From Methylobacterium terricola (lineage in GTDB: Bacteria; Pseudomonadota; Alphaproteobacteria; Rhizobiales; Beijerinckiaceae), in NCBI RefSeq assembly GCF_006151805.1, contig NZ_VDDA01000005.1, positions 62,001-126,000 of the forward strand: a DNA stretch of 64,000 nt, written 5' to 3'. Made by a program: the position numbers and the translations under genes. This document shows positions 17,896-26,663 of the stretch, piece by piece. The notes below the pieces were generated by a model. It did no database searches, was not told the origin of the DNA, and saw nothing but the letters and a program-made list of their open reading frames with translations. Position 1 is the stretch's first letter; each line of letters opens with the position of its first letter.

Positions 17896-18205
17896 ATGAG
17901 TCGACTGTCCCGGCGCCGCATCCGCCCTCGTCGCGGCCGCGGCGATCGGGCTCGGTCTCCTCATGTTGCTTCACCAACAGAAGGGGCTTGTCATCGGACG
18001 CACCGTGATCGACACGACTCCTGCGAAGATGTATCGTCCCAAGGGGAGCGAACCGGCGCCTGTCGTCGTCGTGGCGCATGGCTTCGCGGGCTCGCAGCCA
18101 CTCATGGCCGCCTTCGCCATCACCTTCGACCGTAACGGCCTCGTCGCGGTCACTCTCGACTTCCTCGGGCGCGGACGCAACCCGCGGCCGCTCCCGGGCG
18201 ACGCC
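17896..18205 (+). pseudogene. Truncated alpha/beta hydrolase fragment
   Basis: After a short start (MSRLSRRR) and one frame change near 17920, the sequence encodes a membrane-anchor-like segment (ALVAAAAIGLGLLMLL) and the beginning of an alpha/beta hydrolase (PVVVVAHGFAGSQPLMAAFAITFDRNGLVAVTLDFLGRGRN). The oxyanion-hole HGF is present, but the nucleophile elbow and the rest of the fold are missing. The fragment is cut off at about 18205, where a transposase-like remnant on the other strand begins. It is a dead gene. Confidence 0.6.
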
Positions 18206-18219
18206 ACGCGCGAGGGCGG

Positions 18220-18394
18220 GACGCCTAGGGCGCTGGTCGATGAAAGGCGCGCCGGTGCGCAGAGTCCAAAGCATGCCATTGAGGATCCGACCGTGATCCC
18301 CACAGGCCGGCCAATACCCGGCTTTTACGGCAGCAGCTGCGGAGGATTTACTCCCACTGCGAGTCCGGCAGTTTAAAGTACCGCATCCGGACAA
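18220..18394 (-). pseudogene. Remnant of an IS5-family-type transposase N-terminus
   Basis: On the minus strand the translation contains GRILNGMLWTLRTGAPF, close to the N-terminal helix of IS5-family transposases ([21 protein letters not shown]). Only about 55 codons remain and no catalytic DDE part is present. It abuts the cut end of the hydrolase fragment, so it probably marks an old insertion or deletion. Confidence 0.55.
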
Positions 18395-18479
18395 ATTGGG
18401 TGCTTTCCCCGCTCTTGTGAACCCCTCGCAAAAATTCTTGAATCAAATTCGACATGACGTCGACACTTCGTCAGTCTTT

Positions 18480-19256
18480 TCAGGCGAGCGACGCATCGCC
18501 GGCGTCACCGTAGGCGCTCCAGCCGCCGTCGACACTCAGAACTGCGCCCGTCACGTACGAAGCCGACGGTGAGCATAGGAACCACGCCGCCTCGGCGATC
18601 TCAGCCGGATCGGCGAGGCGGCCGAGCGGAATCCGCCGTTCCAGCCGCCCGCGGTCGATGCGGCCCGCCTCGAACAGCTTGGCGACCAGCGCGGTGCCGA
18701 CATAGCCCGGCGCGATGGCGTTGACGCGGATGCCCGCCCCGGCCCATTCGCAGGCCATGCTCTTCGTCATCGCGACGATGCCTGCCTTGGCCGCTCCGTA
18801 GGCGTTGCGTCGAGGCAGGCCGGTCAGTCCGGCGATGGAGCTCACGTTCAGGATGGCACCACCCTGCCCTGCCATCGCACGGGCCGCCTCCCGCGACGCC
18901 ACGAAGGTTCCGTCGAGGTGGACGCGCAGGATCCTGTCGAAGGTCGCGAGGTCCTGCTCCAGGGTCGGCTTGTGGCTGTCGCCGATCCCCGCGTTGTTGA
19001 CGAGGATGTCGAGCCGGCCCAGCCGCGCGACGGTCTCCTCGACCATCGCGATCGCCGAGGCCTCGTCGGCGACGTCGGCCCGCACTGCCAGGTGACGGTC
19101 TCCGAGTTCCGCGGCCCGCGCGGCGGTGCGGTCGTGGTCGAGATCGGCCAGGGCGACGCAGCAGCCGGCCGCGGCGAAGCGCCGGGCCATCGCCCAGCCG
19201 ATGCCGTCCGCGGCTCCGGTGACGAGGGCGACCTGTGTCTGCATGGTCGGGATCAT
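18480..19256 (-). CDS. Short-chain dehydrogenase/reductase (SDR)
   Basis: This 258-residue classical SDR has the NAD(P) motif TGAADGIG near residue 14, NNAG near 88, and the catalytic YxxxK as YGAAK. The C-terminal YVTGAVLSVDGGWSAYG is typical. It would oxidise or reduce a hydroxyl/keto group with NAD(P)H. The start overlaps the stop of the upstream SDR by 4 bases. Two SDRs with a flavin dehydrogenase and a NIPSNAP protein suggest degradation of an alicyclic or steroid-like compound; the substrate is not known. Confidence 0.85.
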   Translation of the reverse strand: MIPTMQTQVALVTGAADGIGWAMARRFAAAGCCVALADLDHDRTAARAAELGDRHLAVRADVADEASAIAMVEETVARLGRLDILVNNAGIGDSHKPTLEQDLATFDRILRVHLDGTFVASREAARAMAGQGGAILNVSSIAGLTGLPRRNAYGAAKAGIVAMTKSMACEWAGAGIRVNAIAPGYVGTALVAKLFEAGRIDRGRLERRIPLGRLADPAEIAEAAWFLCSPSASYVTGAVLSVDGGWSAYGDAGDASLA

Positions 19257-20098
19257 GAGGCGCTCCCGTGCAGGTTCCCGCCGGAGGACGAACCGGCCTC
19301 GAAGCCCGGGCGCGGGATCAGGTTCATCAGCACGCGGTTGAACCCGCCATCGACCGTGATCTCGTCGCCGGTGACGTAGGCGGCTCGGTCGCTGGCGAGG
19401 TAGAGGACCGCATCCGCGATGTCCTCAGGCGCGCCGATGCGGCCGAGGGGCACAACGGCGCTGCGGCGCTCGCGCACGCTCGGGGCGTCGTAGAAGGACC
19501 GGCTCAGCGGCGTCACCACGAGGCCGGGGCTGACCACGTTGCTGCGGATGCCGGCCGGTCCCCACTCAGTGGCGAGCTGGCACGACAGCATTACGATGCC
19601 GGCCTTGCTGACGCTGTAGGCGCCGCTGAAGCCCTGGGGGTGGCGTCCGGAGATCGACGCGACGTGGACGATCGCGCCGCCGCCCCGCTCCCGCATCAGT
19701 CCCCCGAAGACCTGCGCGGCCAGGAAGTAGCCGGTGAGGTTGACCGCCAGGAGCGCGTTCCACTCCGCGAGGGCGAGGGTCTCGAGGGGCCCGGGCCGCA
19801 TCAGCGCGGCGTTGTTGACCAGCGCCGCGCAGGGCCCGAGCGCGCGGGCCCGCGCGGCGGCGGCCTCGAGGCTGCCCGGGTCGGTCACGTCGCAGGCCAG
19901 TGCCAGCACCTCGGCGCCGCATCGCTCGGCCTCGGCGGCGATTCCCACCATCGCCTCCGCCTCGCGGTCGAGGAGGACGAGGCGGGCGCCGGCCCGGGCG
20001 AAGCCGAGGGCAATCGCCTGCCCGAGCCCGCCGCCGGCGCCGGTGACCACGCAGACCCGGCCCCGCAGGTTCAGCCAGTCGGAATCCCTGTCGCTCAT
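19253..20098 (-). CDS. Short-chain dehydrogenase/reductase (SDR)
   Basis: This 281-residue classical SDR has the cofactor motif TGAGGGLG (about residues 19-26), NNAA, the active-site segment ASISGRHPQGFSGAYSVSK with Tyr and Lys, and C-terminal YVTGDEITVDGGF. It is about 20 residues longer at the C-terminus than its neighbour. The gene lies in the minus-strand cluster and is coupled to the next SDR by ATGA. Its role is probably one oxidation step in the same pathway. Confidence 0.85.
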   Translation of the reverse strand: MSDRDSDWLNLRGRVCVVTGAGGGLGQAIALGFARAGARLVLLDREAEAMVGIAAEAERCGAEVLALACDVTDPGSLEAAAARARALGPCAALVNNAALMRPGPLETLALAEWNALLAVNLTGYFLAAQVFGGLMRERGGGAIVHVASISGRHPQGFSGAYSVSKAGIVMLSCQLATEWGPAGIRSNVVSPGLVVTPLSRSFYDAPSVRERRSAVVPLGRIGAPEDIADAVLYLASDRAAYVTGDEITVDGGFNRVLMNLIPRPGFEAGSSSGGNLHGSAS

Positions 20099-20134
20099 GA
20101 TGAAATGCTCCGGGGGAGGATCGGTGCAGGGCCG

Positions 20135-20470
20135 TCAGCGCCCGGCGAGGGACGGCAGGACCGCCCTCCGGATCAGACGGTTCTCCTGGGCGGTGATCAG
20201 ATGCGCGGAGGCCTGGAGATAGGCAGGCCAGTCCGGATCTCGGTCCCGGGCGGCGTGGCGGGCCTCGAACTGGCCCATGTCGTCGAAGCCCCAGAGGTGG
20301 ATGACCTGGTTGAGGGGGCCGACCGCGCTCGTGAACATCCCGAGCGGTGCGCCAAGATATTTCAGCTGAACCGGCATCGCGAGCCGGTCGAAGACGTCGA
20401 GGAACTCGGCCATACCGCGCAGGCGGATGGTGTAGTTGCGCAGGTCGACGATCGCCGCGTCGAGAGTCAT
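20135..20470 (-). CDS. NIPSNAP family protein
   Basis: This 111-residue protein begins MTLDAAIVDLRNYTIRLRGMAEFLDVF and contains HLWGFDDMGQFEARHAARDRDPDWPAYL, the words of the dimeric alpha/beta-barrel NIPSNAP family. The frame is open to 20530, but the ATG at 20470 fits family starts and avoids overlapping the upstream gene. NIPSNAP proteins are frequent in catabolic clusters of this type, and their biochemical role is generally unclear. Confidence 0.75.
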   Translation of the reverse strand: MTLDAAIVDLRNYTIRLRGMAEFLDVFDRLAMPVQLKYLGAPLGMFTSAVGPLNQVIHLWGFDDMGQFEARHAARDRDPDWPAYLQASAHLITAQENRLIRRAVLPSLAGR

Positions 20471-20501
20471 GAGAATGTCCTCGCGGGTCTTGGAGCCAGG
20501 A

Positions 20502-21740
20502 TCAGGAGCGGACCAGCGGGCAGGCGCCATCCGCTTCGGGCCGGAAGGCGTCCTCGGCCGGCATCGTCGAGACGAGCTTGTAGACGTCGCCTGGGCCCCG
20601 GCTCTCCTCCGGCCGCTTCACCTCGAACAGGTAGGCCGGATGAATCTTGCGCCCGTCCGCCCGGATGCGGCCTGCCCCGAAGGCGTCGTCGTCGGTCGGC
20701 ATCCGCTTCATCAGCTCGACCACCGCGCGCCCGTCGGCCTTGGCCTGCGCGACGCCGAGTTCCTTGACCGCCTTGAGGTAGTGGAGCACCCCCGCATAGT
20801 CGCCGGCCTGGCTCATGTTGGGTAGGATGTTGGTGGGAAGCCGCGGCTTGACGCGCTTCGTGAAGCTCTTGGTGCGCTCGTTGAGGTCCCAGTAGAAGGT
20901 CTCGGTGAGCGAAAGGCCCTTGGCTACCGGCAGCCCCATGCCGAGTACGTCGGTGACGTAGCCAACCATCGCGGCGAGCCGCACGCCGCTCCCCTCGATG
21001 CCGAATTCCTGCGCCTGCTTGAGGCAGGCGATCAACTCGCTGCCGGAATTGGCGAAGGCGATGACATTGGCGCCGCTGCTCTGGGCCTGGAGCAGGTAGG
21101 AGGAGAAGTCCGCGGTGCTGCCGAGGGGATAGCGCACCGCGCCGAGCACCTTGCCGCCGGCGGCCTTGACGAAGCGGGACGCGTCGGCCTCGGCCGCGTG
21201 GCCGAAGGCGTAGTCGGCGGTGATGAAGAACCACTTGTCGCCGCCGACCCGCACCAGGGAGGTCGCTGTCGAGTGGGCGAGGCACCAGGAATCCCACGAC
21301 CAGTGCACCCAGTTCGGGCTGCAGCTCTTGCCGGTCAGGTCCGAGCTGCCGGCGGTGGTGATCAGCGCCGCCTTCTTCTTCTCCTCGATGATGCCGCGCG
21401 AGCCGAGCGCGATCGAGCTGTTGCCGACGTTCTCGATCAGGTCAACGCCGCCGCGATCGAACCACTGCCGGATGATGGTCAACCCGACATCCGGCTTGTT
21501 CTGGTGGTCGGCGGTGAGGATCTCGATCTTAATGTCGGGATTCTGCGCCGTGAACTCGTCGGCGGCCTGCTGTACGCAGGCGACCGTGGTCGGCCCCGAG
21601 ACGTCGCGGTAGACCCCTGACATGTCGGTGATGACGCCTATGCGGATGGTGCTCGCGGCTTGGGCCCGGCTCAGGGACGCGGGCATCATGGCGAGCCCGG
21701 CAAGGCCGGCGCGCAAGACGGTGCGGCGGTCGAAGGTCAT
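20502..21740 (-). CDS. ABC transporter substrate-binding protein, branched-chain amino acid/amide type
   Basis: This is a 412-residue binding protein with a twin-arginine-like signal (DRRTVLRAGLAGLAMMPASLSRAQA), which suggests Tat export, then IRIGVITDMSGVYRDVSGPTT as in Peripla_BP_6 proteins. The ATG at 21740 is chosen over the one at 21764 because GGAGG lies 8 bases before it. No permease or ATPase gene is nearby, so it must work with a transporter encoded elsewhere or act as a sensor. It is the second such protein in the window. Confidence 0.85.
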   Translation of the reverse strand: MTFDRRTVLRAGLAGLAMMPASLSRAQAASTIRIGVITDMSGVYRDVSGPTTVACVQQAADEFTAQNPDIKIEILTADHQNKPDVGLTIIRQWFDRGGVDLIENVGNSSIALGSRGIIEEKKKAALITTAGSSDLTGKSCSPNWVHWSWDSWCLAHSTATSLVRVGGDKWFFITADYAFGHAAEADASRFVKAAGGKVLGAVRYPLGSTADFSSYLLQAQSSGANVIAFANSGSELIACLKQAQEFGIEGSGVRLAAMVGYVTDVLGMGLPVAKGLSLTETFYWDLNERTKSFTKRVKPRLPTNILPNMSQAGDYAGVLHYLKAVKELGVAQAKADGRAVVELMKRMPTDDDAFGAGRIRADGRKIHPAYLFEVKRPEESRGPGDVYKLVSTMPAEDAFRPEADGACPLVRS

Positions 21741-21787
21741 GGCGTTTCCTCCGTGATGGATCATCTGGTGGTGCGCGGGCGGCTCTG

Positions 21788-23497
21788 TCAGGCCGCTTCG
21801 TCCGCGAGGTGGCGTCCGGTGATGAAGCCGAAGGTCATGATCGGCCCGAGCGTGATCCCAGCCCCCGGATAGGCGCCGCCCATGATGCTCGCCCGGTCGT
21901 TGCCGACGGCGTAGAGGCCGGGAACCGGATGGGCGTCGGGGCGCAGCACGCGCCCGACCGTGTCGGTGCGCAGGCCGTCGAAAGTGCCGAGATCGCCCAT
22001 GACCAGCTTGAGGGCGTAGAACGGCCCCTTCGCGACCGGCGCGACGTTAGGGTTGGGCCGGTGCTCGGCATCGCCGAGGAAGCGGTTGAAGGCGGTCGAG
22101 CCGCGCCCGAAGGCGGGATCCTCGCCGTGCGCGGCATCGCGGTTGTAGGTCTCCACCGTCGCGACCAGCCCGTCCGGGTCGATGCCGGCCGCCCGGGCGA
22201 GGTCGGGCAGCGTCCGCCCGGTGACGAGGTAGCCGTTGCGGATTGAGAGGCCGATCGGGACCGGGGCCGGCTTGGCGTAGCCGAGGCCGTACTTGCGGAT
22301 CGTCGGATGGTCGCAGATCAGCCAGGCGGCGGTCTCGCCCTCCCCCTCGCCGTCGCGGATCATCGCGGCGCCGGTGTCGTGGTAGGAGTTCGCCTCGTTG
22401 GCGAAGCGCCGGCCATGCCGGTTCACCGCTATGATGCCGGGCTTATAGCGGTCGACGAGGTGGGGGAAGACCCCCGTGCGCCCCCCTCCGAGGGGCACGC
22501 GCGACACCGGCATCCACGCCGCCGCATGAGCCATCCGGATCTCGAACGCGCCGCCGGCCCCCTCGCCGAGGCGGATGCCGTCGCCGGTATTGCCGGACGG
22601 CGTCGGCGACAGGTGCTCGGCGCCGCGCTTGACGTGAGGATAGGCCTTGGCGATCCGCGCCCGGTCGTGCGGGAAGCCGCCGCAAGCCAGCACCACGGCG
22701 CACCGGGCCGCGATGCGGCGTTCGCCCTCCCTATCGCGCACCACCGCTCCGGTCACCCGCCCGTCGCTGACGCTCAGGCTCTCGGCCGCGGTGCCGGTCC
22801 GGATCGGGATGCCAAGGTCGAAGGCGGTCTTGGCAAGCCGCGCCGCCAATGCGTTGCCGCTGGTGATCTGGACGCCGCGGCGGTGGATCGCAAGGTCCTT
22901 GAGGTGCCGGGCGAGGCGGCGCGCCACGTAGACCGCCGAGGTCAGCGAGCGGGTCGCCCGGAAGAAATGCTTCAGGTCCTCGTTCGAGGAGTTGAACATC
23001 ATCCCGATGAAGGTGATCGTCTCGAGCGGCGGGCGCAGCCGGGCGATCTCGCGCCCGAGCTTGCGCGCATCGAACGCCGCCGCCGTAACCGAGCGTCCGG
23101 CCTGGGCGCCGCCCGGCGCGTCCGGGTGGTAGTCGGGATAGCCCGAGAGCACGAACTTGACCTCGGTTTCGCGCTCGAAGAAGTCGATCATGCGCGGGCC
23201 CTCGTCGAGGAACGCCTCGACCACCGCCTCATCGTAGGCGTTGCCGGCCTCGTGGCGCAGGTAGGTCCGGACGGCCTCCCGCGTGTCGGCCAGCCCGGCG
23301 CGCACCGCGTGCGGATTGCCGGGCACCCAGAGCACGCCGCCCGAGAAGGCGGTGGTGCCGCCGAAGAAAGGCTCCTTCTCGATCACCAGCACGTCGAGGC
23401 CGCGCTTCCGCGCTGTGATCGCGGTCGCAAGCCCGCCGGCACCGGAGCCGACGACGAGCACGTCGCAAGCGAGATCGCTGGCTGCCTGGGGCGCCAT
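21788..23497 (-). CDS. FAD-dependent oxidoreductase, 3-ketosteroid dehydrogenase / fumarate reductase flavoprotein-like
   Basis: This 569-residue flavoprotein opens with the FAD motif CDVLVVGSGAGGLATAITARKRGLDVLVIEKE and GGTTAFSGGVLWVP, both typical of the FAD_binding_2 family that includes 3-ketosteroid delta-1-dehydrogenases. The C-terminus YAVGNDRASIMGGAYPGAGITLGPIMTFGF is the flavin-closing motif of this group. It probably introduces a double bond next to a ketone. It is the first gene of the minus-strand cluster, divergent from the AraC regulator. The exact substrate is inferred only from family resemblance. Confidence 0.82.
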   Translation of the reverse strand: MAPQAASDLACDVLVVGSGAGGLATAITARKRGLDVLVIEKEPFFGGTTAFSGGVLWVPGNPHAVRAGLADTREAVRTYLRHEAGNAYDEAVVEAFLDEGPRMIDFFERETEVKFVLSGYPDYHPDAPGGAQAGRSVTAAAFDARKLGREIARLRPPLETITFIGMMFNSSNEDLKHFFRATRSLTSAVYVARRLARHLKDLAIHRRGVQITSGNALAARLAKTAFDLGIPIRTGTAAESLSVSDGRVTGAVVRDREGERRIAARCAVVLACGGFPHDRARIAKAYPHVKRGAEHLSPTPSGNTGDGIRLGEGAGGAFEIRMAHAAAWMPVSRVPLGGGRTGVFPHLVDRYKPGIIAVNRHGRRFANEANSYHDTGAAMIRDGEGEGETAAWLICDHPTIRKYGLGYAKPAPVPIGLSIRNGYLVTGRTLPDLARAAGIDPDGLVATVETYNRDAAHGEDPAFGRGSTAFNRFLGDAEHRPNPNVAPVAKGPFYALKLVMGDLGTFDGLRTDTVGRVLRPDAHPVPGLYAVGNDRASIMGGAYPGAGITLGPIMTFGFITGRHLADEAA

Positions 23498-23735
23498 GGC
23501 TTCCTCCTCTCTTGGGTATGGCGGAGCCGGTATGCGCGGGACCGTCCGGACACGTCGGCATTGGGCGCGTCGCGCCCTCGATTCTCCGCCTGTTGCCTCC
23601 CGCCTCTCGCAAGCTCTGACGTCTCGCGAGGACTATGCGCAGAGGCTACCGCACGGCCCGCACGGCACAATGGACAGATGCCGCGTTCGATTGCACTTTT
23701 CCCGCAGAGGATCGGATGTGGCCGGGAGGGAGCGG

Positions 23736-24647
23736 ATGGTACGGACCAAGCGGGAATCCGGACAGGCCGCGCCGGTCGAGCGCTATCTCCTCTACGGGGA
23801 GCCGGTCCAGAGCGTCGAGGCGCGCTTCCTGCACGTCGAGCCGATCCGCCTGCGCAGCGGCCGGCACCACTGGACCATCGCGCCCCACGCCCATGCGGAC
23901 TTGCACCAAATCCTGCTCGTCACGCAGGGCGGCGGCGTGATGCGCGCCGAGGCCGAGCACTTCCCGATCACACCGCCGGCCCTGCTGGTCGTTCCCTCGG
24001 GCGTAATTCACGCCTTCGACTTCGTGGCCGGGACCGACGGATGGGTCGTCACCGTGGCGGATTCAATGGCGGCCGACGTCTCCCGGGGCGAGGCGGCCAT
24101 CGACCGCCTCCTGCGTCGGGCAGCCTGCATCGGCGGCCTCGAGGCCGGGGCGGTGACCGGGCTCTCTGGCGCCTTTACCGAGCTGTCGCGGGAATTCCTG
24201 TGGTCGGCGCCGGCCCGGATGCTCTCCATCGAGGCCGGGCTGATCCGGATCCTCGTGGCGGCGGTCCGCATGGTGGATGCGCAGGGCCGCGAGGACGCGC
24301 CGAGATCGGCCGAGGCCGCGCTGATCGCCCGCTTCCAGCACCTAGTCGAGCAGGAGTTTCGCACGGTCCAGACCGTGTCCGACTACGCGAAGAGGCTCGC
24401 CGTGACCGAGGACCGGCTGCTCGCCGCCTGCCAGCGCCGATTCGGCCAGCCGCCCAAGGTGCTGATCCAGCGCCGCGTCCTGGTCGAGGCGCAGCGCTGG
24501 CTGATCTACACCACGCTGCCGCTGGCCGAGATCAGCCACGCCCTCGGCTTCCGGGATCCGGCGTATTTCTCGCGGGTGTTCAAGAAGAAGATCAGCGAGA
24601 CGCCCCAGGCGTTCCGTGCATCGCGGGCGACGGTGCGGGCATCATAG
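23736..24647 (+). CDS. AraC family transcriptional regulator
   Basis: This is a 303-residue regulator starting at the ATG at 23736 behind GGGAGGGA. The frame is open far upstream, but that part would overlap the divergent oxidoreductase. The N-terminal half is a cupin-like sensor with metal-site style histidines (HHWTIAPHAHADLHQ). The C-terminal HTH pair ends with LPLAEISHALGFRDPAYFSRVFKKKISETPQAFR, the AraC signature. It is probably the activator of the divergent catabolic genes, with control sites in 23498-23735. Confidence 0.88.
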   Translation: MVRTKRESGQAAPVERYLLYGEPVQSVEARFLHVEPIRLRSGRHHWTIAPHAHADLHQILLVTQGGGVMRAEAEHFPITPPALLVVPSGVIHAFDFVAGTDGWVVTVADSMAADVSRGEAAIDRLLRRAACIGGLEAGAVTGLSGAFTELSREFLWSAPARMLSIEAGLIRILVAAVRMVDAQGREDAPRSAEAALIARFQHLVEQEFRTVQTVSDYAKRLAVTEDRLLAACQRRFGQPPKVLIQRRVLVEAQRWLIYTTLPLAEISHALGFRDPAYFSRVFKKKISETPQAFRASRATVRAS

Positions 24648-24797
24648 GCCATCTGCGGACGGTTACGAGGGCCGGTTCGGCGCAAACGATGCGGCCCCTG
24701 TCCGGGATCTCCCGCTGCGACCGCGTCAGGCGTCCGGGAAGGGCGTGGGAACGCGGAATCGTCCGCCCGCCGGGGAGCGGCGGAACGCTGAAGCCGC

Positions 24798-25046
24798 CTA
24801 ATCGCCCGACCGGCGCGGGGCGCGGAAGTTCGGCTCGCGCTTCTCGCGAAACGCGGTACCACCCTCGCGCGACTCGTCGGTGTCGTAGTAGATGCTCAGC
24901 GCCTGCATCCACATTGAAGCGATGCCGCGGATGCTCTCGGTGTCCGCGTTGAAGGAGCGCTTGGCGGTGGCGAGCGCGGTCGAGCTGCGCTCCATCAGTT
25001 CGGCGCACCAGCGGGCGACCTCGGCGTCAAGCTTCTCGTGCGGCAC
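24798..25046 (-). pseudogene. 3' remnant of an enoyl-CoA hydratase/MenB-like gene
   Basis: Only the last 80 or so residues remain: VPHEKLDAEVARWCAELMERSSTALATAKRSFNADTESIRG...YYDTDESREGGTAFREKREPNF. This is the C-terminus of crotonase-fold proteins such as naphthoyl-CoA synthase-like hydratases. The catalytic oxyanion-hole domain is absent. The frame breaks at about 25050, immediately before the integrase gene at 25110, so the 5' part was removed or separated by the integration event. Confidence 0.7.
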
Positions 25047-25109
25047 ACCAGTAACGCCACATCGGAGCAGCGAGCTGCCTCACCAGCGGGGACGCTGGAA
25101 GCCGAGTGA

Positions 25110-26441
25110 TCAGAACCCGATCATGTCGATCCATGGCTTAAGCTTTGGCACTGGCACCTTCCCGTAGCGGTCGTGCGCTGTCACCTCGTTGTGACCGACG
25201 ATCCAGAACAACTTCTGGTCCGGCACATCCTTGTAGCGCAGGCGGCTGATCGCGCGATGGCGCAGGGAGTGCACTACCAGCCGCTCGTCCCCAATCTTGA
25301 GGTCGTCCCGAAGGCGTCGCATCAGACGCTTGCCGACATTGATCGGACCAGTCTCGGGATCGGTGCCCGGAAACAGGCTGCCAATGATCTTGACTGGAAG
25401 GTGGGGCAGTAGCGCGGACGGCAGAGGAATCTCACGGCGAGAGGTGGTGCTCTTCTCGCCGATCGTGATGCAGCGCAGACCCTCGATAGTCTTCTCCTCA
25501 ACAATCTGCCACGCCTCAGAGCGCCTCATTCCTGTCGTTGCTAAGATCAACCAAAGTAACCGCTCGTCGGGTTTGAACAGGTCAGTAAACAGGTGCTCGC
25601 GCACCAGCGCCATTTGCTCTTCGGTGAAATCTTCTCGCCTAATCGAATCAGCGGCGACCTTCTTCGGCATGATATTGCTGAAGGGATTCAGGGTGATTTC
25701 GTCGCGCTTGATGGCGAGGTTACACATCGCTCGCAGGTGACCAACCTTCTTAGCGATGGTGGGCAGCTTCAGACCCTCTTCGCGGTAGTAGTCCACCAGC
25801 TTGATCCCGTCCGAGCGCTTGCATTCGGGCAGAGGCTTGTGGTCGGTCAGGGCGCAGAACTGCGCGAAGGCGCCGCGGGCCTCGCGCTCAAGGTGGTGAT
25901 TAATGCCGTTATCTTTGACCCACCGATCGAGGAAGGCGAGGCCGGGGTTTTCCTTCAGCTTGGACGACGCCTTCCCGTGGTGCCTCTGCTCCAGCGACGT
26001 CGCCTCTTTTAAGTCAAGGTGCCGCATCTCGGTGATCTGTTCAGGGGTGGCGTTGTTACCCATCTTCCAGTGACGAAAGCTTTGCGGCCTTGGGTAAGGG
26101 TTCGTAAGGGTCAATTCGATCTTCTCGTCCTTCACGATAAAGAGCATGTCGGCGGTTGCCACGACTGTTCGGCCAGCCACGAAGTCGTGTACCCGCCCTG
26201 GCTCGAAGACACGCTCAATCAAGCCAGTATCAGCGAACCCCCACGAGACGCGCCGCGATAGGAGCAGCTTCTTATGCTCTGTGATCAGTGGGGCCGCCTT
26301 GATCTCGGCCTCAGACCGGTCCGTCGTGCCAAGCGACTTCTTTATCGGCGGCCTCTTCAGTGCAGCCGGAAATTGTAGTCGGATGTACCAGACGTCGCTC
26401 CCGGGCTTGCGGAACAGGTAGTCGCCACGGCGTCCAACCAT
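25110..26441 (-). CDS. Tyrosine site-specific integrase
   Basis: This recombinase of about 443 residues starts at the ATG at 26441 (MVGRRGDYLFRKPGSDVWYIRLQFP); the frame extends to 26567 but that part lacks family sequence. The N-terminal DUF6538-like and SAM-like DNA-binding parts are followed by the catalytic domain with GMRRSEAWQ (Arg), SLRHRAISRL (His-x-x-Arg), VGHNEVTAHDRYGK (His and the Tyr nucleophile). All catalytic residues are present, so the enzyme may be active. It lies against a truncated hydratase gene, marking a probable island end. Confidence 0.88.
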   Translation of the reverse strand: MVGRRGDYLFRKPGSDVWYIRLQFPAALKRPPIKKSLGTTDRSEAEIKAAPLITEHKKLLLSRRVSWGFADTGLIERVFEPGRVHDFVAGRTVVATADMLFIVKDEKIELTLTNPYPRPQSFRHWKMGNNATPEQITEMRHLDLKEATSLEQRHHGKASSKLKENPGLAFLDRWVKDNGINHHLEREARGAFAQFCALTDHKPLPECKRSDGIKLVDYYREEGLKLPTIAKKVGHLRAMCNLAIKRDEITLNPFSNIMPKKVAADSIRREDFTEEQMALVREHLFTDLFKPDERLLWLILATTGMRRSEAWQIVEEKTIEGLRCITIGEKSTTSRREIPLPSALLPHLPVKIIGSLFPGTDPETGPINVGKRLMRRLRDDLKIGDERLVVHSLRHRAISRLRYKDVPDQKLFWIVGHNEVTAHDRYGKVPVPKLKPWIDMIGF

Positions 26442-26663
26442 CGGATTCAGCCCCCTAATTGTGGCTCCCAATTTAGCCCCAAATTTAGTCCCTGGCCAGA
26501 GGCTTGTTAAATAAAGAACTTTTGCCCCGAGAATGGTTGCGGCGTCCCCTCCCGTAGGGCGCGCCATTGGCCTCTAAGGCCTTGATGCGGCTGAAATCCT
26601 CCTACAATCAGTGCTTTGCGAGCCGGCTGTCCGACAAACCGGTGCTACAAACCCGTGGCACGG

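Noticed and set aside
23283..23735. N-terminal extension of the AraC regulator
   Set aside because: It would overlap the divergent flavoprotein start, while the ATG at 23736 has a ribosome site and gives normal family length.
22307..24952. 881-codon + strand frame
   Set aside because: It lies over the flavoprotein gene and the AraC gene in other frames, is rich in Arg/Ala/Gly/Pro and matches nothing.
26442..26663. tRNA gene as integration site between the two integrase genes
   Set aside because: No cloverleaf or GTTCRANNC-type T-loop could be read on either strand.
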